Source of the DNA: Oligoflexia bacterium
GTDB taxonomy: Bacteria > Bdellovibrionota > UBA1018
Length of the DNA stretch: 6,395 nucleotides
Assembly: GCA_903858195.1 (NCBI GenBank)
Contig: CAIOHW010000188.1
Coordinates: forward strand, 1-6,395
Reading direction: 5' to 3'
Both the position numbers and the translations under genes were made by a program. Shown here in pieces: positions 1 to 5,407 of this stretch. Numbering within the stretch: position 1 is the first letter of the stretch; every line of letters starts with the position of its first letter. The notes beneath the pieces are model-generated. The model saw nothing but the letters and a program-made list of their open reading frames with translations, made no database searches and was not told the origin of the DNA.

Positions 1-590
1 CGGGGCCGGGTGTATTGCGGGTATTTGAGAAGCCTCTCGCCCCCAAGGCCCGGTTCGAGGCTGTCGCGCGAAATCGACTGCTCGTTTCCGACCACTCCGG
101 GCACGAGCCGGGTCACGGCATCGGCCACCACGAGGGCCGGAAGCTCACCTCCGGTGAGCACGTAGTCGCCAATCGAGAGTTCTTCATCACAACAAAGGTC
201 GATAAAGCGCTCGTCGACCCCTTCGTAATGGCCGCACACGAGTACGAGCTGCTCCCACTTCAAAAGGTCTTTTGCCTTGGACTGCGTGAAACGAGGACCT
301 TGAGGCGAGAGCAGGATCGTCCTCACGCGAGTCCGATCCGGGGTGGGTCCCACGACCGAGCTCCAGGCCGAGTGCAGCACATCGGCGCGAAGCACCATCC
401 CCTCGCCGCCCCCATAAGGGGTGTCGTCCACCGTGCGGTGTTTGTCCGTGGCAAAGTCCCGGATCTGCGTGACGCCAAAGCGCATCAGGCCGCGCAGGGC
501 GGCCTTGCCCATGAGGCTTGCTTCAAGCCCCGGGCGCACGAGTTCGGGAAAAAGGGTCAGAAAATGGATGGAAGCGAGCGCAGGGCGCAC
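1..590 (-). CDS. trmD: tRNA (guanine-N1)-methyltransferase TrmD, C-terminus cut by window edge
   Basis: TrmD methylates N1 of G37 next to the anticodon of some tRNAs using S-adenosylmethionine, which prevents +1 frameshifting. The visible 196 residues carry the SPOUT-family hallmarks: LTLFPELV (11-18), DFATDKHRTVDDTPYGGGEGM (45-65), LLSPQG (93-98), the knot segments GHYEGVDER (120-128) and SIGDYVLTGGELPAL (139-153), and the linker RDSLEPG with PQYTRP (191-196). D176 sits where the catalytic Asp of the family lies. Homologues are usually about 230-260 residues, so roughly 35-60 C-terminal residues lie outside the window. The start chosen is GTG, one base after the khpA stop codon. No Shine-Dalgarno is evident, so translational coupling to khpA is likely. 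This start adds about seven residues before the conserved LTLFPE block. Identification is very secure; the exact start is less so. Confidence 0.97.
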   Translation of the reverse strand, partial: MRPALASIHFLTLFPELVRPGLEASLMGKAALRGLMRFGVTQIRDFATDKHRTVDDTPYGGGEGMVLRADVLHSAWSSVVGPTPDRTRVRTILLSPQGPRFTQSKAKDLLKWEQLVLVCGHYEGVDERFIDLCCDEELSIGDYVLTGGELPALVVADAVTRLVPGVVGNEQSISRDSLEPGLGGERLLKYPQYTRP

Positions 591-591
591 T

Positions 592-843
592 TCACTCGAC
601 GATTTCGAGGACGGTGCGTTTGCGCAGTTTGGTGGAAGCCCCATTGAGAACCGTGCGGATGGCCTGGGCAGTTCTGCCCTGCTTGCCGATGATCTTGCCG
701 AGGTCCTGCTTGGCGACCTTGAGCTCAAGGACAGTGGTGTTTTCGCCCACCACTTCGTTGACTGACACCTGATCAGGAAAGTCGACCAGGCACTTGGCAA
801 TCACTTCGATGAGCCTCGAGAGCTCACTTGGATTTGCGGACAT
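592..843 (-). CDS. khpA: KhpA-type KH-domain RNA-binding protein
   Basis: Small single-KH RNA-binding protein of 83 residues, the usual size for KhpA/YlqC. It ends with the type II KH core: DLGKIIGKQGRTAQAIRT contains the GxxG loop (GKQG) that contacts RNA, followed by STKLRKRTVLEIVE. In other bacteria KhpA acts as a cytoplasmic RNA chaperone, often with KhpB, and is encoded beside rpsP. An in-frame GTG at 861 would add six residues, but ATG at 843 is preferred because GGGGAGAG lies six bases upstream and the KH family starts about there. The gene is 87 bases downstream of rpsP and its stop is one base from the trmD GTG, so the three are probably one transcript. The Shine-Dalgarno lies in the loop of a small hairpin (separate entry). 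Confidence 0.93.
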   Translation of the reverse strand: MSANPSELSRLIEVIAKCLVDFPDQVSVNEVVGENTTVLELKVAKQDLGKIIGKQGRTAQAIRTVLNGASTKLRKRTVLEIVE

Positions 844-863
844 CGTGCACTCTCCCCGCACGA
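843..863 (-). promoter_or_regulatory. Hairpin presenting the khpA Shine-Dalgarno in its loop
   Basis: In the transcript, UCGUGC (863-858) and GCACGA (848-843) can form a perfect 6-bp stem, extendable by one G-U pair. The stem closes a 9-base loop, GGGGAGAGU, which contains the khpA ribosome-binding site. The last base of the 3' arm is the A of the khpA AUG. The pairing is seen directly in the sequence. A role in controlling initiation, for example masking the start or serving as a binding site for a KH protein, is inference. Confidence 0.45.
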
Positions 864-930
864 CCTGGGAGGCTTGACGAGGCGCGCCCCATGCGACGCC
901 CCTGACCCGCCTGACAAGATCGCTTACAGA

Positions 931-1176
931 TTATTCTGCAAGCGTCTTGAGGAGTTGTCCAACCGTTTGTGTCGGTTTGGCGCCCTTGGCGAGCCAGGCG
1001 TTCACGGCTTCGAGGTTGACCTTGAGCTTTTCCTTGGCGGTCTTGGCCTTTGGAAAATACTGGCCGAGGTTCTCGAGGCAGGCGCCATCCCGCTTGCCGC
1101 GCGACGAGGTCGCGACGATGAGGTAGTTCGGGTTCTTCTTGGCGCCCTGACGCGAAAGACGAATAGAGACGGACAT
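931..1176 (-). CDS. rpsP: 30S ribosomal protein S16
   Basis: Structural protein of the small ribosomal subunit that binds 16S rRNA. The 81 residues match the family length and show its standard N-terminal signature: SIRLSRQGAKKNPNYLIVA, then RGKRDG and ENLGQYFP, corresponding to the RIRL..G..K.P.Y.IVV and RDG..IE.LG.Y.P blocks. The C-terminal half (KAKTAKEKLKVNLEAVNAWLAKGAKPTQTV) fits the helix plus GA.PT.TV end of S16. ATG at 1176 follows GAAAGGAAAG (1193-1184), a purine-rich Shine-Dalgarno at a slightly long spacing. It is the first gene of the translation cluster rpsP-khpA-trmD, and a candidate promoter lies just upstream at 1223-1252. Confidence 0.97.
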   Translation of the reverse strand: MSVSIRLSRQGAKKNPNYLIVATSSRGKRDGACLENLGQYFPKAKTAKEKLKVNLEAVNAWLAKGAKPTQTVGQLLKTLAE

Positions 1177-1222
1177 TTGAAAACTTTCCTTTCAGTTAAC
1201 CTAGAGCTTCAGTCGAGTGGTC

Positions 1223-1252
1223 CGTGTAGCAGTCTGCCTTGTCGGGCGTCAA
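1223..1252 (-). promoter_or_regulatory. Candidate sigma-70 promoter for rpsP-khpA-trmD
   Basis: On the minus strand TTGACG (1252-1247, five of six consensus bases) is followed after 18 bases by TACACG (1228-1223), which is preceded by TGC and so resembles an extended -10. The -10 itself matches the consensus poorly (three of six). The -35 box overlaps the stop codon of the upstream receiver gene, so the predicted transcript would begin about 40 bases before the rpsP ATG. No terminator precedes it, so read-through from the signalling genes is also possible. Confidence 0.45.
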
Positions 1253-1644
1253 CCCCGATTTAGAAGCTCAAGGACCTGAACTCTGGCCCGCTGAATGTCC
1301 TTCCAGCCCCACTTGGGAAGACGGGCCAGCACCCCGGCCGGAAGTGGCCTTCCGGGCGCCGAGCTCGCACTGATGAGCACGACCGGCACCCCCTGAAGGG
1401 CGGGTTCATGGAGCAGTTCGAGGGGATTCTCGCCCGGAACAATCTCGTCCAGCAGCACCCCATGGGGCCGATCCTTGAGCAGGGCCCGAAACGCATCCAC
1501 CACCGTGCGTACCAGGGTCACCTCGATCAGGGGCTCCTTGGGAATGGGGCCGCCCCCCACGAGGGTGGTGCGGATGAGCTCGCCCATTTCGGGCACATCC
1601 TCGAGGACCAGGATCTTGATACTCGAGGGAGAACCCAAGGGCAT
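1249..1644 (-). CDS. Divergent stand-alone receiver (response-regulator) domain
   Basis: Single receiver domain of 131 residues with no output domain. The phospho-acceptor site can be traced: acidic pair E15-D16 (ILVLEDVPEM), acceptor D66 at the end of GVLLDEIVPGENP, the Ser/Thr position S92 (VVLISAS) and conserved lysine K111 (ARLPK). All key residues are present, but the spacing is unusual. A longer loop (GGGPIPKEPLIE) follows the first helix and the region between S92 and K111 is proline- and glycine-rich. ATG at 1644 shares its A with the TGA of the preceding CheY-like gene, so coupled translation is likely; the GTG at 1647 is an alternative start. It probably takes phosphate from the kinase encoded upstream and signals through protein contacts. 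Its partner and output cannot be read from the sequence. Confidence 0.8.
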   Translation of the reverse strand: MPLGSPSSIKILVLEDVPEMGELIRTTLVGGGPIPKEPLIEVTLVRTVVDAFRALLKDRPHGVLLDEIVPGENPLELLHEPALQGVPVVLISASSAPGRPLPAGVLARLPKWGWKDIQRARVQVLELLNRG

Positions 1645-2060
1645 CACGGCTTGAGCGCGGCCCAGGTCCGCTTGAGCTTTTCGAGCAGGACTTCGGATGT
1701 GGGCGGCTTGGGAATGTAATTGTTCGCCCCGGCCTTGACGGCCTCGACCACATTGGCCTGGGCATTGAGCGCGGTGACCATGATCAAAGGTACTTTCTTG
1801 AAGCGCTCGTCAGCCCGGACGGCCCTCAAAAAAGTGATGCCATCCATCTCGGGCATCTCCCAATCCGAGAAGATCAGACCAATTTCCTGCCCGGCAGCAA
1901 GCTGCGACTCGAGCACCTGCAAGGCCTGCTTTCCGTCACCTGCCTGATGAACCCGGGTGGGATCACCACCCAGTCCGAGCGCCTTGAGCTGAGTGCGCAG
2001 CTGCTCACGCAGGACCGGCTGGTCATCGACGATCAGGATGCGGGTTTCGGCTGGGAACAT
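1644..2060 (-). CDS. CheY-like single-domain response regulator
   Basis: Single receiver domain of 138 residues. It has a complete phosphorylation site: D12-D13 (ILIVDDQPVLREQL), acceptor D66 in SDWEMPEMDG, T96 in IMVTA and K118 in YIPKPP. The segment AVKAGANNYIPKP is typical of CheY-class proteins. There is no DNA-binding or enzymatic domain, so it must act by protein interaction or as a phosphate shuttle. ATG at 2060 is well placed behind AAAGGAAATA. It lies 37 bases after the Hpt/ATPase kinase gene on the same strand and overlaps the next receiver gene by one base, so it is very probably cotranscribed with and phosphorylated by that kinase. Calling it a chemotaxis CheY would go too far, since no flagellar or chemoreceptor gene is visible. 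Confidence 0.92.
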   Translation of the reverse strand: MFPAETRILIVDDQPVLREQLRTQLKALGLGGDPTRVHQAGDGKQALQVLESQLAAGQEIGLIFSDWEMPEMDGITFLRAVRADERFKKVPLIMVTALNAQANVVEAVKAGANNYIPKPPTSEVLLEKLKRTWAALKP

Positions 2061-2097
2061 TATTTCCTTTTTATGCTAACGCGGCCCACCGAGCTCT

Positions 2098-3144
2098 TCA
2101 ACTCTCGGTAAACGCTGGGGTCTCAATTGTGAAAGTGGTGCCCTTGCCGGGAATGGAACTCACCTGGATTGTGCCGCCCAAATCCCTCACTTCGGCCGCC
2201 AGAGCACTTAGACCAAAGCCTCGGCCCGCGACATCGGTCACTTCTGTTGAAGTTGACACCCCGGCCATGAAGACGAGATTGACGGCTTCTTCATCAGACA
2301 TCGAGGCAATCGCCTCCTCTGCCAACACCTTGGCGGCGACCGCAGCCTGCTTGAGCTTCTGCACCTGGATCCCGGCCCCATCGTCGCTGATCACCATACG
2401 GAGGTGAGATGCGCCCTGTCCGCTCGGCTCAAGCAGCACGGTGATCTGCCCCTGACGAAGCTTGCCTTGGGCCGTGCGTTCGTCCGGAAACTCGATTCCA
2501 TGCACCACGGAGTTTCTAAACAGGTGCACCATCGCCTTGGTCAGACCCCGGTACCGCGACGCGCGCAGGCGCACCTCAGAAGGCAGGACGCTGAACTGGA
2601 TCTCCTTGCTCCATCGCGGTGCGATCTCCTCGACGACCTTGGCGAAGTGCCCAAACAGGACCTTGGCGTCATCGAGCACCCAGCGCTGCTTGAAGGACTG
2701 AACCACCGGACTACCCTCACCCAGCTCCTTGCGAAGCCCCGCATAGTGCAGGTCCAGCTCCTCCTGCGTAATGACCTTGGAAGCCCGCACGCCGTCCTTG
2801 CCGATGCCCAGAACCAAACCGAACTCCTTCTGAAAGCGCTTGAACTCCCAGTCGAGCTCCGCCATCCCGAGGTTCAAAAACGACTCCAGCACCTCGGGGC
2901 CAAATTCGGCTTCGGCCTGTGCGATCTGATCTTCAAGGGCGTGGAGCGCCTTGGCTGCGCCGTCCAGCGAGAAAGAAGCCAGGTTTCCTTTAAGTGTGTG
3001 GATCTGCCCCCTGTACCACTGAAGCCCGCCGGGATGTTTGAGCCCGTAATAAATCAGGTTCGCCTTGATGTCCTCGGCAGACTGCATGCAGGACTGGATG
3101 ACTTCGAGGAAGGCTTCGCGCTGGGCAAGCGCTCCCACGATCAT
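2098..3144 (-). CDS. Hpt plus CheA-type ATPase histidine kinase
   Basis: A 348-residue cytoplasmic phosphotransfer kinase. Residues about 15-105 form an Hpt domain with the phospho-acceptor H49 in IHTLKGNLASFSL. After a helical linker (about 125-185) comes a CheA-like HATPase: N box HLFRNSVVHGIE (207-218, N211), G1 box SDDGAGI (253-259), G2 box GRGFGLSAL (307-315) and GKGTTFTI (333-340). The P2, P5/CheW-like and receiver domains of full CheA are absent, as is any sensory or membrane part. ATG at 3144 overlaps the stop of the upstream sensor gene (ATGA), and no Shine-Dalgarno lies at proper distance. One extra A upstream would join the sensor and this kinase into a single protein (see 3141-3168). 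The two receivers downstream are the obvious phosphate acceptors. Confidence 0.9.
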   Translation of the reverse strand: MIVGALAQREAFLEVIQSCMQSAEDIKANLIYYGLKHPGGLQWYRGQIHTLKGNLASFSLDGAAKALHALEDQIAQAEAEFGPEVLESFLNLGMAELDWEFKRFQKEFGLVLGIGKDGVRASKVITQEELDLHYAGLRKELGEGSPVVQSFKQRWVLDDAKVLFGHFAKVVEEIAPRWSKEIQFSVLPSEVRLRASRYRGLTKAMVHLFRNSVVHGIEFPDERTAQGKLRQGQITVLLEPSGQGASHLRMVISDDGAGIQVQKLKQAAVAAKVLAEEAIASMSDEEAVNLVFMAGVSTSTEVTDVAGRGFGLSALAAEVRDLGGTIQVSSIPGKGTTFTIETPAFTES

Positions 3145-3168
3145 CTTGGTCTGGGCGGCCTCTTTTCG
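3141..3168 (-). other. Sensor/kinase junction: ATGA overlap and possible frameshift
   Basis: The sensor frame ends ...RRAAEKRPPRPR with a TGA at 3143-3141 that overlaps the kinase ATG at 3144-3142. Upstream, around 3166-3162, the sequence reads GAA AAG AGG. If the AAAA run held one more A, or if ribosomes slipped back one base on A-AAG, the frame would continue EK-EAAQTK-MIVGALAQREAF into the kinase. That reading gives a typical helical linker of membrane hybrid kinases, whereas the RPPRPR tail looks like out-of-frame sequence. Three explanations are open: two genuine genes with coupled translation, programmed -1 frameshifting, or a one-base mutation or sequencing error. Confidence 0.6.
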
Positions 3169-4643
3169 GCAGCGCGGCGGTAATGATATTCGTCGGTCTT
3201 GTCGGATGCGATGCAGATGAACCGACCCAGCGGATTGCCCTGCAAATCCTTCATCAGACGATAATCAAGCTCGATGCGGCGAGCCTCGGAGTTTTCGAAA
3301 ACCTTGGGCAGAAGCGGCCACAGATCATCCGGATGCAGGACGCCTTGCTCGACCATCGCAAGCACTTCAATGAGGGTTGCAGCATCCGTCTCTGCCATTC
3401 CCAGCAGGGACGGAAACTTGAGACCCGTCGGCTCCACGCCGAACAGATGTGCCGCCGCCACGGTCGAACCCTTTCGAACGGTGCCGGTGACATCAAAAGT
3501 CAGGTAGCCTTGGTCGAGGTTATTGAGCAGCGTTTCACGATCCAGGTTCGACTCCTGAAGCTCGGCCGTTCGCTCTGCCACTCTCTGCTCGAGAGTCCGG
3601 TTGTACTCCTCGAGTTTTCGGTTTCGCTCCTCAAGCTCATCCAGAAGATGGTTGAACACCCGGCCGAGCTCCGAAACTTCATCAGAACCCTGAATTTCGG
3701 CACGATGCGAGAGCGAGTTGCTCTCGATGATCTGTGCCGCCGTGCCCTTGAGCCGGAGCACCGGACCGGTCACCGAACGCGAAACCCACGCAGCAAAGAC
3801 CAGCGAGATCAGCAAAATCACCAGCGCCTGAAACAGGACCGTGCGACGCACGGCGCTTCGGGTCTTGAGGCCTGCCGCCTGGGAGAGATGTATGGAGAGC
3901 TCGGGCCCCCCCTCTTCAAGCTTTCGAAGGCCGCTCTGAAACTCGGCCGGATCAAAGACCGCTCTTCCCGGCTGGCTTGAAGCGACAAGCGTTCCTTGAA
4001 AGCGCAGCTCCACGTCGCCGCGAATCTGGATTCCCAGTTCGGAGGCACGCTCGTTTCCGTAGAACACTCCCAGGACTGAGACTCCCGAGACGCCGCCCTG
4101 ACCAACAGGGCCTGCGACCACCCTGGCAATCCGCCCCTGAAGCGGCATCCATCCGGCCACCACGCGCCCCCGGATCGCCTGCGCCACCAGACCTCGAATC
4201 CCTGCCCGCTCGGAGGCCGTGGCAAGCTCACCCACTCCCACCAAAAAACGACCGCGAGCGTCGTAGAGATCCACCACATCAATGGCCAGTTCCGTGCGGT
4301 AATCACGAGCCGTGTCACGGATGGTGGGGATGTCGCGCGTATCCAGCACCGCCCGCAAGATCGGAAGCGTGGAAAGAAGCCTCGACTGTACCGAGATTCG
4401 GCTCGTCTGCTCACGAATGGACTGCTCGAGAGCCTTGCCCGCCTGCTCAAGCTCGCGCCGGGACTCCTGCCCCGACTGGCTTTCGAGAACCCAGAGCGTG
4501 GACCGGAGCGAGAGACCGACGGCCGCAACCAGCACCAGCCCGACGAGGAGCATGAGGCGACTGCGGATCGACCGCGGCGCCCAGAGGCCTGACCTGCGCC
4601 CGTCAGTACTTGTCTGGATACTCTTGTCCAAACTTGTTGCCAT
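3141..4643 (-). CDS. Membrane sensor protein: Cache-like, HAMP, coiled coil, PAS-like; no kinase domain
   Basis: 500-residue inner-membrane signal transducer. TM1 is at about 30-52 (MLLVGLVLVAAVGLSL) behind an arginine-rich cytoplasmic start. The periplasmic region, about 53-265, has the helix-then-sheet layout of Cache/dCache sensors (IDVVDLYDARGRFLVGVG, VVAGPVGQGG, VSVLGVFYG). TM2 is at about 268-287. HAMP follows at about 288-341 (SRSVTGPVLRL; GSDEVSELGRVFNHLLDEL), then a coiled coil to about 370 (NRTLEQRVAERTAELQ) and a PAS-like domain at about 373-483 (NNLDQGYLTFDVTG; ICIASDKTDEY). No histidine-kinase core follows; the Hpt/ATPase kinase starts in the next frame at an ATGA overlap. ATG at 4643 overlaps the cupredoxin gene by 41 bases and lacks a clear Shine-Dalgarno. 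ATG at 4553 would avoid the overlap but start within TM1. The ligand is unknown; the copper-protein neighbour hints at a redox or envelope signal. Confidence 0.85.
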   Translation of the reverse strand: MATSLDKSIQTSTDGRRSGLWAPRSIRSRLMLLVGLVLVAAVGLSLRSTLWVLESQSGQESRRELEQAGKALEQSIREQTSRISVQSRLLSTLPILRAVLDTRDIPTIRDTARDYRTELAIDVVDLYDARGRFLVGVGELATASERAGIRGLVAQAIRGRVVAGWMPLQGRIARVVAGPVGQGGVSGVSVLGVFYGNERASELGIQIRGDVELRFQGTLVASSQPGRAVFDPAEFQSGLRKLEEGGPELSIHLSQAAGLKTRSAVRRTVLFQALVILLISLVFAAWVSRSVTGPVLRLKGTAAQIIESNSLSHRAEIQGSDEVSELGRVFNHLLDELEERNRKLEEYNRTLEQRVAERTAELQESNLDRETLLNNLDQGYLTFDVTGTVRKGSTVAAAHLFGVEPTGLKFPSLLGMAETDAATLIEVLAMVEQGVLHPDDLWPLLPKVFENSEARRIELDYRLMKDLQGNPLGRFICIASDKTDEYHYRRAAEKRPPRPR

Positions 4644-5304
4644 GCTGGATCAGCCTACCCTCTTCGACGACTTTTGCCTCGAACCTTCGTGAGGCGGGAT
4701 CCGCATTGCTGACCGTCAACTTTTTGTCAAAACCGCCGCCATACCGATGCCAGACGCCGATTTCATACTCGCCGGCTGGAAGCTCAGGGATCGTAAATTC
4801 TCCCGACGAGTCCGTGAGAGCAAAGTAGGGCGTTTCAACAACGGCCAGGAAGGCCTGCATTTTTTGGTGAATGTTGCAGTAAAGGCGCACGATGCCCGGG
4901 CGATCAAAAGTGACCGACTTGGTGCCACCCTTGCCGTAAAGCCCGAGATCAAAGGGCTTGGCCTTGGAGAGCGAAAACGTGTTGTGAAGGATCGAGTCGT
5001 CATTGGGAAAATCGACTTCCGAACCCACGGGAATGATCTGCACTTCGGGAACATAAATTTTAGCCCGCGAAGCCACGCTGAACTTACCGGCCACCGGCGG
5101 CTTTGCGGGTTTTGAGCCCAGCGGATTCAGGTAAACGACGACCATTCCTGAATCCTTGGCAGGCTTTCCAACCGCCTGCTCGACCGAGATTCTGCCACTG
5201 AAAGCGGAGCCCGCTGCGGGGTTTACCCCCGCCCATGAGGACGTGGCCAACGCAACAAGAGACGACAGCAGAAACCCAACGCGAACGAATCCTGACTGGG
5301 ACAT
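4603..5304 (-). CDS. Secreted plastocyanin-like type 1 copper protein with carboxypeptidase-regulatory-like C-terminus
   Basis: 233-residue exported protein. A signal peptide (residues 1-25, core VGFLLSSLVALAT, likely cut after SSWA) is followed by a cupredoxin domain at about 35-156. The type 1 copper ligands are visible: H107 in ILHNTFS and the C143-x2-H146-x2-M149 motif in LYCNIHQKM. A second small beta domain, about 158-200 (TDSSGEFTIPELPAGEYEIGVW), resembles carboxypeptidase-regulatory/transthyretin-like folds. This architecture is often annotated as methylamine utilization protein, but no methylamine genes are here, so that name should not be taken as function. A role in periplasmic electron transfer or copper binding is inferred from the fold. 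ATG at 5304 has GAAGGAGA seven bases upstream, which rules out longer starts. It heads the signalling operon and its 3' end overlaps the sensor gene by 41 bases. Confidence 0.9.
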   Translation of the reverse strand: MSQSGFVRVGFLLSSLVALATSSWAGVNPAAGSAFSGRISVEQAVGKPAKDSGMVVVYLNPLGSKPAKPPVAGKFSVASRAKIYVPEVQIIPVGSEVDFPNDDSILHNTFSLSKAKPFDLGLYGKGGTKSVTFDRPGIVRLYCNIHQKMQAFLAVVETPYFALTDSSGEFTIPELPAGEYEIGVWHRYGGGFDKKLTVSNADPASRRFEAKVVEEGRLIQHGNKFGQEYPDKY

Positions 5305-5311
5305 CGAAAAA

Positions 5312-5319
5312 TCTCCTTC
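5312..5319 (-). promoter_or_regulatory. Shine-Dalgarno of the cupredoxin gene
   Basis: GAAGGAGA read on the minus strand, seven bases before the ATG at 5304. It fixes the start of the secreted copper protein: an in-frame start at 5364 would put 20 hydrophilic residues before the signal peptide. Confidence 0.85.
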
Positions 5320-5334
5320 AAATCGTTTAAAAAG

Positions 5335-5364
5335 AGTTTGCCCGCCTGCCTGTTTTCCGGTCAA
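5335..5364 (-). promoter_or_regulatory. Candidate promoter for the cupredoxin-sensor-kinase-receiver operon
   Basis: TTGACC (5364-5359, five of six -35 bases) is followed after 18 bases by CAAACT (5340-5335), a weak -10 with three of six matches. Transcription would start just upstream of the Shine-Dalgarno at 5319-5312, giving a short leader. The layout resembles the candidate upstream of rpsP (TTGACG, 18 bases, TACACG), which gives slight support. No other promoter-like sequence was seen inside the operon. Confidence 0.4.
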
Positions 5365-5381
5365 CTCCTTTCAAACATAAG
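5353..5381 (+). promoter_or_regulatory. Weak candidate promoter for the divergent porin-like gene
   Basis: CATAAG (5376-5381) matches four of six -10 bases and lies 17 bases after TTTTCC (5353-5358), a poor -35. The -35 abuts the -35 of the opposite candidate promoter, so one regulator bound in this 103-base gap could affect both directions. This is the best plus-strand candidate found, but it is weak. An alternative sigma factor or an activator-dependent promoter is possible. Confidence 0.25.
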
Positions 5382-5392
5382 TAGTCACACCT

Positions 5393-5400
5393 GAAGGAGG
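5393..5400 (+). promoter_or_regulatory. Strong Shine-Dalgarno deciding a TTG start
   Basis: GAAGGAGG lies seven bases before the TTG at 5408, an almost ideal ribosome-binding site. No ATG or GTG lies in frame near the signal peptide, so the site makes the rare TTG start convincing. Confidence 0.88.
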
Positions 5401-5407
5401 CCAAAAC

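Noticed and set aside
15..647. 210-codon plus-strand open frame opposite trmD
   Set aside because: TrmD motifs on the minus strand are unmistakable over the whole stretch.
1178..1194. Possible hairpin UGAAA...UUUCA around the rpsP Shine-Dalgarno
   Set aside because: The stem is five mostly A-U pairs with a purine loop, too weak to separate from a normal purine-rich ribosome-binding site.
1644..3144. Calling the kinase and CheY-like genes a chemotaxis operon
   Set aside because: There is no CheW, CheR, CheB, methyl-accepting domain or flagellar gene, and the kinase lacks the P2 and CheW-like domains of CheA.
2404..3183. 259-codon plus-strand open frame opposite the Hpt/ATPase kinase
   Set aside because: The minus strand shows clear Hpt and HATPase motifs over the same bases; the plus frame is rich in His, Arg and Leu and has no family features.
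3183..3980. 265-codon plus-strand open frame opposite the sensor gene
   Set aside because: The minus strand carries HAMP and coiled-coil sequence here; the plus frame has no ribosome-binding site or domain.
4603..5304. Naming the copper protein a methylamine utilization protein
   Set aside because: That label is carried over in databases for this architecture; no methylamine dehydrogenase or maturation genes are present.
5305..5407. Possible terminator, small RNA or clear operator in the divergent gap
   Set aside because: No stable inverted repeat or T-run was found; only weak promoter-like boxes and the two ribosome-binding sites are seen.
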